Source: Deltaproteobacteria bacterium (lineage in GTDB: Bacteria > Desulfobacterota > Binatia > Binatales > Binataceae). Taken from it: a stretch of 64,000 nucleotides of DNA. This document shows, in pieces, positions 25,711-34,746 of this stretch. Both the position numbers and the translations under genes were made by a program. The notes below the pieces were generated by a model. It saw only the letters and a program-made list of their open reading frames with translations, was not told the origin of the DNA and did no database searches. The stretch's first letter is position 1. Every line of letters begins with the position of its first letter. The stretch lies in contig JAJXYF010000019.1 in assembly GCA_021780755.1 (NCBI GenBank), positions 1 through 64,000 on the forward strand, given 5' to 3'.

Positions 25711-26667
25711 ATGGCGAGGTCAATATACTTTATCGTGCACAAGGGTCGACATATTGAGTACATACTTGCAGCGCGACGAGGCTACCGAGAGGGACTGCGA
25801 GCGTCTGCCATCCGGTACCTGATGTGGTCTCGCGTTTTCGAATCATCGCCCATCCCAGTCGAGACCTGCCACAGAGATCAATCGGTGGAAGTTCATCTTA
25901 TGTGCTATTGGAGGGACTATTTACTGGCCTTCTGGGCACTCAAGAGCTTCTATCGATTTTCCGGCGCGACTTATCCACTGGTGATTCACATAAACGGATT
26001 TCCGACCAGAGCAATGCTCAGGGCCTTCACTTTGCATTTTCCAGGATCACGAATAATCGAACAGGAGGAGGCGGATCGGGTTGTGCAGCCGATGCTCGCC
26101 CGGTGTCATCTCGATCAGCTCAGCATGCACCGGCTTTCTAATGTGTTTATTCGAAAGCTTGTAGATTTTCAACTGCTGTCCCAGACTCCAAAGATACTGA
26201 TTCTGGACAGTGATGTACTGTTTTTTCGCTGTCCCGAAGAAATAGTAAGGAGTGCCAAGTCGAACTCAGACAACCTTTTTTTACGCGATTGTTCGTATTG
26301 CTACACTATCACGGAAGCCACGGCCGCGCGGTTGTTCGGTGTCACGTTAGTGCCCTACTTGAATGCCGGACTCGGGCTCGTACAGCGCGAACAACTGAGA
26401 TTGGAGGTCATTGAAGAATTCTTGAGGCACGCAGCGGTCACGCAAGGAGATCCCACGTTTCTGGAGCAGACTCTATATGCCATAGGGTTAAGCGGCCGAA
26501 CCAATGTTAAGCACTTGCCCGGATCCTACTTGCTGTCAAGGGAGGTAGGCTTGGGGTTTCGCGGGGTCATTGCGCGTCACTATGCGGGCGAGAGTCGCTC
26601 GTTGATCACGAGCGAGGGTATAAATTATCTAATCGAGACGGGCTTTCTCAAGGCGAAGGCTGGGTAG
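25711..26667 (+). CDS. GT-A-fold glycosyltransferase-like protein
   Basis: The 318-residue protein looks like a GT-A nucleotide-sugar transferase. VEVHLMCYWRDYLLAFWALK is followed by YPLVIHINGFPTRAMLRAF, and PKILILDSDVLFFRCPEEIV has the DxD motif for metal and nucleotide sugar. YLNAGLGLVQREQLRLEVIE and TQGDPTFLEQTLYAI come later; this QGDPTFLEQT pattern resembles the acceptor loop of glycogenin-like and DUF6492-type proteins. No membrane segment is clear. Its donor is unknown. It lies between Wzx and the next glycosyltransferase. Confidence 0.7.
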   Translation: MARSIYFIVHKGRHIEYILAARRGYREGLRASAIRYLMWSRVFESSPIPVETCHRDQSVEVHLMCYWRDYLLAFWALKSFYRFSGATYPLVIHINGFPTRAMLRAFTLHFPGSRIIEQEEADRVVQPMLARCHLDQLSMHRLSNVFIRKLVDFQLLSQTPKILILDSDVLFFRCPEEIVRSAKSNSDNLFLRDCSYCYTITEATAARLFGVTLVPYLNAGLGLVQREQLRLEVIEEFLRHAAVTQGDPTFLEQTLYAIGLSGRTNVKHLPGSYLLSREVGLGFRGVIARHYAGESRSLITSEGINYLIETGFLKAKAG

Positions 26668-26683
26668 TGACCGGGATTACCCC

Positions 26684-27799
26684 GTGACACTTCGTGTAGG
26701 CATCGACGCGCGGATGCTTGGAGTTAGGTCCAAGGGCATAGCACGCTACATTTGGGAGCTATGCAAGGCGTTGGACAATGTCCTTCCACAAGCCGAGTTC
26801 TTTCTTTATTGTCGGGCGCCGAGTGGTCTTCCAAGGATTTCGTCGCGCTGGCACGAGCGGGTGGATAGCTCCGTTGCGGGAAAGCAATTGCCGAGCAGTT
26901 TATGGGCTGTGGCCAGGGTTGGATTCTTGGCGCGTCGGGATGACGTGAGTGTGTTTTGGGGAGGCACGGGTCTGGTGCCTCTGGCTGGACTGAGAGCCCG
27001 GTCAGTCTTGACCGTTCACGATCTGGTTTACAATCTCGAGCCGCGGACGACGAGCAGTCGAGCGAGATGGGCCGCGCGCCTGTTTTTCCGAGCCAGTGTC
27101 AAAAGAGCGGATTCTATAGTGTGTAATTCGCATGGGTCTGCGCGGCGCCTCGAAGCTTTTTTGGGCCGTAGGACTGAAGCAGTCATTCGCCCCGGCGTTT
27201 CCGATGCGTTCCGGAAAAAAAGCGACGCTGAAGTTCTTCGCGTCCTCTACAACCTGGGCATCCAGCGACCGTATCTATTAGCCGTTGGTACCTGGGAACC
27301 GCGGAAGGGTCTCGAACGACTGATTCCCGCCTTTCTCGGCCTTTCCAGCGAAGGGCTCCTGAACGGGCACATCCTTGTGCTGGTCGGCGAGCGTGGCTGG
27401 AAAGATTCCTCTATAGCCAAGTTGGTGGAGCACGGCGCCGAGCGAATTTGCGCTCTCGGCTTTGTCGACGATGAGTCTCTTGCGGTTCTTTACAATGGCG
27501 CTGATGCGCTGGTCTTCCCGTCGAGCTACGAGGGGTTTGGAATTCCCGTTCTCGAAGCGCGTGCGTGTGGCACGCGGGTTGTTGCCACTGACTTGCCCGA
27601 GTTGAGAGAAGCCGGGGGTAGAGATGCGATCTACGTTCCACCGACGGAGCAGGGAATTAGAGTTGGGATCCTCGATGCGCTGGTCTCGAATCGCCCGGGG
27701 CCGCTGCAACCTTGCGAGTATGGATGGGCCGAGAGTGCGCGTATTTTCTCTAACGTCCTCACGAGACTGAACGCTACGAGTGAGGCTGCCCGGACCTAG
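26684..27799 (+). CDS. Glycosyltransferase family 4 (GT-B fold)
   Basis: 371 residues. The N-terminus VGIDARMLGVRSKGIARYIW is the classic GT4 mannosyltransferase opening, and SVLTVHDLVYNLEP is the HDL motif. The nucleotide-binding half has YLLAVGTWEPRKGLERLIPA, LVLVGERGWKDSSI and ICALGFVDDESLAVLYNGAD. The E-x7-E box is PSSYEGFGIPVLEARACGT. Mannosyl-like donors (GDP-Man) are common in this subgroup, which is inference here. GTG start, 16 bases after the previous stop. Confidence 0.9.
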   Translation: MTLRVGIDARMLGVRSKGIARYIWELCKALDNVLPQAEFFLYCRAPSGLPRISSRWHERVDSSVAGKQLPSSLWAVARVGFLARRDDVSVFWGGTGLVPLAGLRARSVLTVHDLVYNLEPRTTSSRARWAARLFFRASVKRADSIVCNSHGSARRLEAFLGRRTEAVIRPGVSDAFRKKSDAEVLRVLYNLGIQRPYLLAVGTWEPRKGLERLIPAFLGLSSEGLLNGHILVLVGERGWKDSSIAKLVEHGAERICALGFVDDESLAVLYNGADALVFPSSYEGFGIPVLEARACGTRVVATDLPELREAGGRDAIYVPPTEQGIRVGILDALVSNRPGPLQPCEYGWAESARIFSNVLTRLNATSEAART

Positions 27800-27819
27800 C
27801 GGAGTTAAAGAGGAAAACT

Positions 27820-29016
27820 GTGCCCGGTATCGAGCAAAATACGCGGAAACGCTGGGGCGAGCGACCTTGGCTCACAGCCGCATGTGATCACGCGCTGCGC
27901 CGTATCGTTGTGAGAGGCCCCTCCAGGAGTGTCGTTCCCTTATCCCAGATTCCGCGCCGTTTGCTGGTCGTCAAGGTCCACGGTATGGGGGACAGTGTGC
28001 TCGTCCGTTCGATACTGGAGCAATTCAAGTCGCGTTGTCCGGAGATGCACATCGGGGTGCTAGCAGGAGTGGGGACAGTCGAGATCATGACGCTGAATTC
28101 GGACTTTAGCGTTCACACGTATAGTCAGAAGGAGCGGAATCTCAGGTCGGCGTTTGCCACGCTACTCGAAATCCGGAGTTCTCATTACGACGCTGTGCTG
28201 AACTTCGAGCAAGGATCGGTGGCGGGTACCGCTTTTCTTGCTGCGACCGGCATCCCGATTCAGCTTGGCTTCGTTGCCCGCGGACAAGGTACGAAGGCGC
28301 ACTTTCTCAGTCACGCGCTGCAATTCGATGATAACAGATCGATGTGGCAGTCCTTCGTGGCGCTTGCGCGCCTGTTGGATCCCGGCCTGACCGATTCGAT
28401 CGGTTCATTTCCGATTCGCTGTGGGCCGGAAACTGAGAAATGGCTGGAGGGCTGGTGGCGAGACCACGTCGGGCTTTGCGACAAGGCAGCCGCAATTCAT
28501 CTCGGATCCGGGCGGGGTATGGACTTCCGGCGTTGGCCACTGGAGCGATTCGCGCAACTCGCCGAAGAGCTTCGCCACAAGCTTGGAACGGTGTCGATTG
28601 TACTGACCGGAATCGAAGCTGAGAGACATTTGATCAAACGTTTCATGGACGAATATTCCGGCCATGCTGTCGACGCTTCAAATTTGGGGAGGATTGAGAG
28701 GACCATTGGAGTGCTCAGGCGTTGCGGGCTCCTGGTCAGCAACGATACCGGCGTTATGCATCTGGGCGCTGCGATTGGCGTGCCCACTGTGGGACTATTC
28801 GGACCGAACACGCCGCGTCATTGGGCTCCGATAGGACCCCGCGCCACCTATGTTTACGACACGGCCGCGCCATGTAGTCCATGCATCAATAACTACATCA
28901 ATCGGATGCCGTCTCTTTGCGTGAACGTTGAAAAGAGCCGTTGCATGCACGATATCAGCGTGGCGTCAGTGCTAGTCGCCGCGACGCGCGTGGTCGCGGA
29001 CGGTTGGATGGGTTAA
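27820..29016 (+). CDS. Glycosyltransferase family 9 (heptosyltransferase-like)
   Basis: This 398-residue protein has the GT9 layout. RRLLVVKVHGMGDSVLVRSI carries the GxxGD/E loop for ADP-heptose in LPS heptosyltransferases, and RCPEMHIGVLAGVGTVEIM follows. The second half has AAIHLGSGRGMDFRRWPLER, VSIVLTGIEAERHLIKRFM, CGLLVSNDTGVMHLGAAIGV and TVGLFGPNTPRHWAPIG. The last two blocks are the signature NDTGPMHLAAALGxPxVALFG-type region. GT9 enzymes transfer heptose or related sugars, so heptose-like residues in the polymer or core are possible. GTG start with GAGGA upstream. Confidence 0.9.
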   Translation: MPGIEQNTRKRWGERPWLTAACDHALRRIVVRGPSRSVVPLSQIPRRLLVVKVHGMGDSVLVRSILEQFKSRCPEMHIGVLAGVGTVEIMTLNSDFSVHTYSQKERNLRSAFATLLEIRSSHYDAVLNFEQGSVAGTAFLAATGIPIQLGFVARGQGTKAHFLSHALQFDDNRSMWQSFVALARLLDPGLTDSIGSFPIRCGPETEKWLEGWWRDHVGLCDKAAAIHLGSGRGMDFRRWPLERFAQLAEELRHKLGTVSIVLTGIEAERHLIKRFMDEYSGHAVDASNLGRIERTIGVLRRCGLLVSNDTGVMHLGAAIGVPTVGLFGPNTPRHWAPIGPRATYVYDTAAPCSPCINNYINRMPSLCVNVEKSRCMHDISVASVLVAATRVVADGWMG

Positions 29017-29022
29017 AGGAGT

Positions 29023-30081
29023 TTGGCTTCCTCGGTCGCAGACTTGGCGATTCTGGTCAATATCCGGTCCCAGACGGCTGGCCTGACCGGAGTGCAACGC
29101 TACATCCGGGAGCTCTGTCGCCGGCTTGCTGGCAGAGTCCGCACTGTCTCTCCGGAGCACCCACTGCACGGAACCAGAGGCCATCTATGGGAACAAATGG
29201 TGCTTCCCGGACTAACCAAAGGTCATCTGTTGTGGAGCCCGGCCAATACCGGTCCGCTCACCAAAGGCCGCCAGGTGCTTACAGTCCATGATCTGGCGTG
29301 CCTTGACCATCCCGAGTGGTTCGGTACGCGCTTCGCCATGTGGTACCGATCAATTATCCCGCTACTGGCGAGACACGTTAACCGCCTGATCACGGTATCG
29401 GAATTCTCAAAACAGCGCTTGGTCGAACTTACACACATACCCGAATCCCGAGTCGCTGTGATACCAAACGGCGTCGACCAGAGATTCCATCCACAATCCG
29501 CCGACGATATCCGCGAAATCAGAGAGAAAACGGGCATTCCCTCCCAAGCTTATCTGTTGAGTCTAAGCTCGCTAGAACCGCGTAAGAATCTTCCCTTTTT
29601 GCTGGAGGCCTGGGGGTTGAGCGCGCCGCGGCTTCCCACAGACGTGTGGTTGGTAATAGCCGGTGCCGAGGGCAAAGAAAACATTTTCCGTGCCATGAAC
29701 ATTCGAAGCATCCCACCTCGGGTTCTCTTCGCGGGCTTTGTGGCCGACAATGATCTGCCGGCCCTGTACAGTGGAGCAGTTGCGCTGGTTTACCCGTCAA
29801 TATACGAAGGCTTCGGCTTGCCGGCGCTGGAGGCTATGGCTACGGGTACCGTTCCGATTGTGGCCCATTCAACCGCGCTGCCAGAAGTTGTCGGAGATGC
29901 TGGATTATTGATTGATCCTGTCCGGGTTGAGGATTTGGCAGAAGCAATCATACGTGTTGTCGAAGATAGCGATTTGCGCAGAACGTTGTCTCGCCGCGGC
30001 ATCGAACGCGGTAGAGAGTTCACATGGGAACGCGCCGCCGATTCCACCTGGCGCATACTGACAGAGGCAGATGCAGACTGA
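29023..30081 (+). CDS. Glycosyltransferase family 4 (GT-B fold)
   Basis: 352 residues. LAILVNIRSQTAGLTGVQRY opens the protein, and LTVHDLACLDHPEWFG is the HDL block. RLITVSEFSKQRLVE and VAVIPNGVDQRFHP follow. The C-terminal half has YLLSLSSLEPRKNLPFLLEA, LVIAGAEGKENIFRA and VLFAGFVADNDLPALYSGAV, with the E-x7-E box in PSIYEGFGLPALEAMATGT. The start TTG at 29023 sits only one base after an AGGAG, so the real start may be the TTG at 29044. It comes seven bases after the GT9 gene and is probably co-translated with it. Confidence 0.9.
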   Translation: MASSVADLAILVNIRSQTAGLTGVQRYIRELCRRLAGRVRTVSPEHPLHGTRGHLWEQMVLPGLTKGHLLWSPANTGPLTKGRQVLTVHDLACLDHPEWFGTRFAMWYRSIIPLLARHVNRLITVSEFSKQRLVELTHIPESRVAVIPNGVDQRFHPQSADDIREIREKTGIPSQAYLLSLSSLEPRKNLPFLLEAWGLSAPRLPTDVWLVIAGAEGKENIFRAMNIRSIPPRVLFAGFVADNDLPALYSGAVALVYPSIYEGFGLPALEAMATGTVPIVAHSTALPEVVGDAGLLIDPVRVEDLAEAIIRVVEDSDLRRTLSRRGIERGREFTWERAADSTWRILTEADAD

Positions 30082-30324
30082 GATTCCACAGACGACTCAC
30101 TGAACCGCGTTTCGCGGACGATAGATTGCGACGCCCTCGCGATCATAATCTTGCTCGTTAGGTCCCGTGTTGCTTGCGACTAACAGTTATCTTCCACGCC
30201 CGTTCGAGTAGGCGGCCGATCACATGCGAGATCTTCTCCGCGGCATGCGGCTTTAACCCAGGGATCGCCTGCGCGCCGCTCACGAGATGGCTCACTTCTG
30301 ACAATCACCTTTTTTTTCGACTGT

Positions 30325-31503
30325 ATGGACTCCTTTAGCCCTTTTGGTCATTCCATTCGGGACAACGCGACGCCTGGGCGCGGTCATCATGTTTTGCGTA
30401 ATGTAGATAAATATGCCGGCGTTCCACTGGTCTTCTGCCTAGGAATGCTACGACGGCGAAGACGCTTTCCGGAAGAAATTCGACGAATCGGCCTTCTCAA
30501 CACTGCCGCTATCGGCGACACGATATTGATGAGCGCACCGCTCGCTGACCTGCGTTCGACATACCGGAACGCGGAGATTTGCCTCTTGGTGGGCCCAAGC
30601 AACTACGAAGCCGCATGCCTGGTGAGTCCGGCCGATATGGTGGTTAAACTTCCAGTGTTCCACCCACTTTCCTCGGTCCTGCAGATTCGCAAACGAAACC
30701 TCGATTTGCTGCTGGATTTCGGACCTTGGGCCAGACTCAACGCTATCTTCGCAGCGCTTTCGCGAGCGAAGTTCATCGCCGGCTTTCGCACGACCGGTCA
30801 GCATCGCCACTACGGCTATGATTTGGCAGTCGATCATTTAGCCGATGTTCATGAGCTGGACAACTACAGAAGGTTGTTGTCGGACCTCAAGATCACTTGT
30901 CGCCAGCGACCTCGGATAGCTAGAGCAAGAATCCCATCAATCCTCGACGAGCGATTGCGGAAGCCTTATCTTGTTTTCCACCTGTGGCCTGGCGGAACAG
31001 GCAGCAAGCTCAAGCAGTGGCCGATAGAGCGTTGGGTGAAGTTGGCGGAACATTTTATCGCAACCGGATACCGAATAGTCCTGACCGGAGGGCCTTCCCA
31101 AGGGGTCGCTAATGATCGTGTCATCGATGCAGTGACCTCAGCGCGGCGTCGATTCATTTACAACCAAGCAGGCTTAAGCCTCGCAACAACCGCCGCCTTG
31201 ATGCTTGCGGCGGCGCTCGTCGTCTCGGTGGATACCGGCGTTATGCACTTGGCCGCAGCACTCGAGGTCCCGCTCGTGGCGCTAATGGGTCCCGCGTGCT
31301 CAAAGCGATGGGGTCCGGTCAGTGATCTTGCCGTCGTGCTGGAATCACCTCTCAGCGGATGTGGCTATCTTAACCTCGGTTTCGAGATTCCTGGCGATCC
31401 TCCAAAGTGTATGGAAGCCATTTCGTTCGACGCTGTCTGTACAAGATGCGAGCAAACTCTCCTGCTCGATGCTGCTATTCGCTCAGGCGGCCTCCACGGT
31501 TGA
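30325..31503 (+). CDS. Glycosyltransferase family 9 (heptosyltransferase-like)
   Basis: A second GT9 protein of 392 residues. IRRIGLLNTAAIGDTILMSA matches the ADP-sugar loop, and RNAEICLLVGPSNYEAACL follows. The C-terminal half has KPYLVFHLWPGGTGSKLKQW, RIVLTGGPSQGVANDRV and VVSVDTGVMHLAAALEVPLV, then ALMGPACSKRWGPVSD. These are the two halves of the heptosyltransferase fold. A pair of GT9 genes with an HldE-like protein upstream points to heptose or a heptose-like sugar, though no ADP-heptose supply genes are seen. ATG start; 243 bases separate it from the previous gene. Confidence 0.88.
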   Translation: MDSFSPFGHSIRDNATPGRGHHVLRNVDKYAGVPLVFCLGMLRRRRRFPEEIRRIGLLNTAAIGDTILMSAPLADLRSTYRNAEICLLVGPSNYEAACLVSPADMVVKLPVFHPLSSVLQIRKRNLDLLLDFGPWARLNAIFAALSRAKFIAGFRTTGQHRHYGYDLAVDHLADVHELDNYRRLLSDLKITCRQRPRIARARIPSILDERLRKPYLVFHLWPGGTGSKLKQWPIERWVKLAEHFIATGYRIVLTGGPSQGVANDRVIDAVTSARRRFIYNQAGLSLATTAALMLAAALVVSVDTGVMHLAAALEVPLVALMGPACSKRWGPVSDLAVVLESPLSGCGYLNLGFEIPGDPPKCMEAISFDAVCTRCEQTLLLDAAIRSGGLHG

Positions 31504-31751
31504 TGCGATAACGATCGGCCTGACGGCAAGCGCCGCCGTGGCTTCCTTTCAGTTTGTTATCTGCTGTTAGCGCTAGATCTGAGAGTGACTCCGAAACGAA
31601 TGCCCCGCTAACTCATTGAAAAGGTCAGCCCTTGCGCAACCAGGGGAATATCTTTTCTCAAGCTCGGACAACAAAGGGCTTAGGCAACCTTCGTCGTTCA
31701 AGTAGCGAGGCACGCATAAGCGTCGCAAACGTTTCTCTGGAGGAACCATCG

Positions 31752-32570
31752 ATGCCATTTTTCGAAGCGGTGAAGGCAAGCCTCTACGATGATCGATTCT
31801 ATATGGGAGAGGCACAATCTCTCGCTTCGGCTCGGCCGATATCCCGCCTTGTATGCGAACTGCTCAACCCGCGGTCCGTGGTGGATGTCGGATGTGGCTG
31901 GGGCGCGTGGCTTTTGGCCTTTGAGGAATGTGGCGTCGCTCGGCTGTGTGGAATTGATGGAGATTATATTAATCGCGAGCGCATGCTTATCGATCCAGAA
32001 TGTTTCATCAGTCGCGACCTCGCCCGGCCGTTTGAGATTCCTGACACGTTCGACCTAGCGATCTGTTTGGAGGTCGCGGAACATCTACCCGACAGAAGTG
32101 GACGCAATCTCGTGCGGGCGTTGACGGCAGCTGCACCTATTGTGGTCTTTTCTGCAGCGGTGCCATCGCAGGGGGGCAGCGATCATGTAAACGAACAATG
32201 GCCATCATACTGGCGTGCGCTATTTCAGTCCGAAGGTTTCAGAATGTTTGATCCCGTTCGCCCGCGGATTCGTGAGCACGCCAACGTTCAATGGTGGTAT
32301 CGTCAGAACCTCGTGGTTTACGCCTGCGCGAAGGCAATAGCGGAGCACCCCGAGCTCGGGCCTGAAGTTCTTTCCCAGCACGAGATCGAATGGGTTCATA
32401 TTTCTATGGTTAAGCGGAATCGTGATCTCCGCGCGATGATGCGCAAGTTGCCAGGCTTCATGGGGATCTGGACGCGAATAAAGCCGTGCGTGCGTCCGAC
32501 ACCGCGCTCGGACTCCGCGACCGCCAATGCTCTCGCCTCTGTGCGCTCTGTTTCGAGGCTTCCACGGTGA
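31752..32570 (+). CDS. Class I SAM-dependent methyltransferase
   Basis: The ATG at 31752 has GGAGG 8 bases upstream and gives 272 residues. The frame opens 40 codons earlier at a TTG, but that part lacks family features. The Rossmann motif I is RSVVDVGCGWGAWLLAFEEC, followed by RLCGIDGDYI with an acidic ribose-binding residue, FDLAICLEVAEHLPDRSGRN and APIVVFSAAVPSQGGSDHVN. This is a Methyltransf_23-type domain common in polysaccharide loci. It may methylate a sugar or a lipid-linked intermediate. The acceptor is unknown. Confidence 0.85.
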   Translation: MPFFEAVKASLYDDRFYMGEAQSLASARPISRLVCELLNPRSVVDVGCGWGAWLLAFEECGVARLCGIDGDYINRERMLIDPECFISRDLARPFEIPDTFDLAICLEVAEHLPDRSGRNLVRALTAAAPIVVFSAAVPSQGGSDHVNEQWPSYWRALFQSEGFRMFDPVRPRIREHANVQWWYRQNLVVYACAKAIAEHPELGPEVLSQHEIEWVHISMVKRNRDLRAMMRKLPGFMGIWTRIKPCVRPTPRSDSATANALASVRSVSRLPR

Positions 32571-32978
32571 GGTGAAGCCTGGATCTCCTCCTCGCGCCAC
32601 CGCAGAAATGATCAACTGTTTTCCAACGCGGGCGACTGTCCCAGCGTGGTGACGACAGATTTCGCGATCCTAATTACGACTGCCGCTTAGCTGATTGTCG
32701 CCGAACCGTAGTGCCTTGTTGGCCGCGCGACGCACTGGAACGCCCCGCCGCCAAGCAATCGCTGTCCGCAACATGATGCGACATTTACGCAGCCTGGCTG
32801 GGCCCGGAATCAATCTCCGCGATCCCTTACAACCAGCCATCAAGGACCGGTCGATCCACGTCATACGAAATACCCGACACGCCTCTCTGTGGTACCCGGT
32901 CTTTTCGGATCCTTCCCTTGGTCTCACATTTCTAGCAGGGAATCAACCGGTGTCTCTCTGCGCACGCCCTTCAGTCGT
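32571..32978. other. Intergenic region before the initiating transferase gene
   Basis: About 400 bases. Open frames on both strands (for example 32695-32985 plus and 32670-32927 minus) are Arg-rich and have no family signatures, and no start site is well supported. A longer frame from 32889 joins the downstream gene, but its first 30 codons look untranslated. Confidence 0.4.
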
Positions 32979-34403
32979 ATGCTAAATAATCCTCAGAAAA
33001 ACGACCTCGCTCGCAGTCTCGATTCAGGATGCATCGTGCTAGCGTTCGCCGGCGCGAGCGGAATCGCCACGCTACTGAGCACAATAGGACTATTCAAATG
33101 GCCCGAACACATTTCTCGCACTCTCGATGGTTGGCCCCCTGACTATGTGATTCTGCTTGTATCAAGCCTCGTACTATGGGCGATCGTAAGTGCTCACGCC
33201 GGCCTTTATAGGTTGGATCGCGTAGAAAGTTCCAATCATGCATATTGGCGACTGGGACGTGCCCTACTGTTATGGCTTGGCGCGACCGGCGCCGCGATCT
33301 TCTTTCTGAAGCTGCAAACCGTGAGTCGGCAGTTCAATTTGAGCTTCTTCAGCTTGGCAGGCGGACTCATAGTTGCTCGTCAGTTTATCGAAGGCGACCT
33401 GCTGGTGCGCGGCCTCAGGAGCGGAGGCACCACTCGTAGCGCTGTAATCGTGGGTCCCAAAAGAGAGGCGGAATGGCTCCTCGGTGTGCTATCTGCCAGG
33501 CGCGAATGGTACGGGTCTATAACGCTCACCGACCTCAAGAAGGTAGAATCGGCGCTCAATGGACGTCCTCACAACGACAAAGGCGGTGCTGCGAGCGACC
33601 TCGCTGAAATCTTCCTGTTGCCTGGCGCTGCCGAACAGGCACTTTTCGAGGAATGGGCCTTGAGACTGGTCAAACAGGGCAGGATTGTTCACGTTGTCCC
33701 TGCTCTGATTGACGCGCGCCTCTTCCGGCGAAATCTCGGCGATATAGCCGGCACGCCGACCCTAACGTTGGAAACGGCAAATCCGGACGGCTTGGAGAAG
33801 GTGATCAAACGGCTGGTCGATGCAGTGGCGGCCGGACTTCTTCTGATTCTTCTTTCCCCCCTAATGGCGATCATAGCATTCCTCGTCAAACTCACATCAT
33901 CTGGGCCGGCAATATTCCTCCAGGAGCGACTGGGCAAGAACGGAAGCAAATTCAGGATACTGAAGTTCCGAACCATGAGAGCGAATGCCGAGCAACTACT
34001 GCTGAGCAGTCCCGAGTTATATCAGCAATACCAAGAGAACAATTTCAAACTTCCAGATGGACAGGATCATCGGATTACGAAGATCGGAAAGCTCCTGCGC
34101 GCGTCAAGCCTCGATGAATTGCCTCAGCTTGTCAACGTACTTCGTGGTGATATGAGTCTCGTCGGCCCTCGTCCTATAGTGCCCGCGGAAATCCATAATT
34201 ACGGTGAGTATGCTTCGCTGCTGCTTTCGGTCAAACCCGGTATGACCGGCAATTGGCAGATTAATGGCCGTAGCAAAATTGTGCAATATTCTGACCGCGT
34301 GAAACTCGACATCGAGTATGTGCGGGACCAATCCACCAGTGCCGATCTTCAGATCTTAATTCGAACTGTGGGCGCCGTCGCTCGCATGGACGGCGCCTAC
34401 TGA
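32979..34403 (+). CDS. Polyprenyl-phosphate glycosyl-1-phosphate transferase (WbaP/WcaJ type)
   Basis: It attaches the first sugar-1-P to undecaprenyl phosphate in the inner membrane. Starting at the ATG at 32979 gives 474 residues. Four to five helices span about residues 15-150 (CIVLAFAGASGIATLL, YVILLVSSLVLWAIV, ALLLWLGATGAAIFFL), then a CoA-binding-like region. The catalytic PF02397 domain follows: IKRLVDAVAAGLLLILLSPL, FLQERLGKNGSKFRILKFRT, LRASSLDELPQLVNVLRGD and MSLVGPRPIV. The Asp-Glu in SSLDELPQL is the catalytic dyad. The sugar (Glc-P or Gal-P) is not resolved. Confidence 0.93.
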   Translation: MLNNPQKNDLARSLDSGCIVLAFAGASGIATLLSTIGLFKWPEHISRTLDGWPPDYVILLVSSLVLWAIVSAHAGLYRLDRVESSNHAYWRLGRALLLWLGATGAAIFFLKLQTVSRQFNLSFFSLAGGLIVARQFIEGDLLVRGLRSGGTTRSAVIVGPKREAEWLLGVLSARREWYGSITLTDLKKVESALNGRPHNDKGGAASDLAEIFLLPGAAEQALFEEWALRLVKQGRIVHVVPALIDARLFRRNLGDIAGTPTLTLETANPDGLEKVIKRLVDAVAAGLLLILLSPLMAIIAFLVKLTSSGPAIFLQERLGKNGSKFRILKFRTMRANAEQLLLSSPELYQQYQENNFKLPDGQDHRITKIGKLLRASSLDELPQLVNVLRGDMSLVGPRPIVPAEIHNYGEYASLLLSVKPGMTGNWQINGRSKIVQYSDRVKLDIEYVRDQSTSADLQILIRTVGAVARMDGAY

Positions 34404-34654
34404 TGAAAGCTCGCTTCCGGAGCCTTTTCCTGGATCTACGCCTTAGGCTTTTCGACAACTCGACCCTATGAACACATCCTAGTTCGTCTACCACACTATG
34501 CTCTCCGCCTCTCTTACATGCGGGATTCACGGAGATCGGGTGATGACAGTCAAAGAAGTGACTCGCTATATCTTCATTGCCATCGGCTGCCATCTGGATA
34601 GTGACCCAAGGCAGCGAGTGCGACATTCAGTCCAAAGATTCAGTATTAAATAAG

Positions 34655-34688
34655 GCTGTGGCGGACTGCGAAACGAAGTCCCCACAGC
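34655..34688 (+). other. Stem-loop upstream of the polymerase gene (34404-34746 otherwise empty)
   Basis: A 12-bp stem with one bulged C (34655-34667 with 34677-34688) and a nine-base GCGAAACGA loop, 58 bases before the Wzy start. The surrounding 343-base gap has no supported gene. It may be an attenuator or a 5'-leader structure; there is no T tract. Confidence 0.4.
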
Positions 34689-34746
34689 GGCCCGATGTCG
34701 CTGAAGACACTTTCAGAGACGCCTTTTACGGTGCTCCCATGAGCCT

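Noticed and set aside
30130-30310. 45-codon minus-strand frame (VSHLVSGAQAIPGLK...) in the gap between two glycosyltransferase genes
   Set aside because: Short, no recognised family, and its spacing to a weak AAAGGTG site is long (about 11 bases). It may be a remnant, but the evidence is too thin to list.
32670-32985. Arg-rich frames on both strands as possible transposase remnants
   Set aside because: No DDE or HUH motif, no terminal inverted repeats and no target duplication could be seen.
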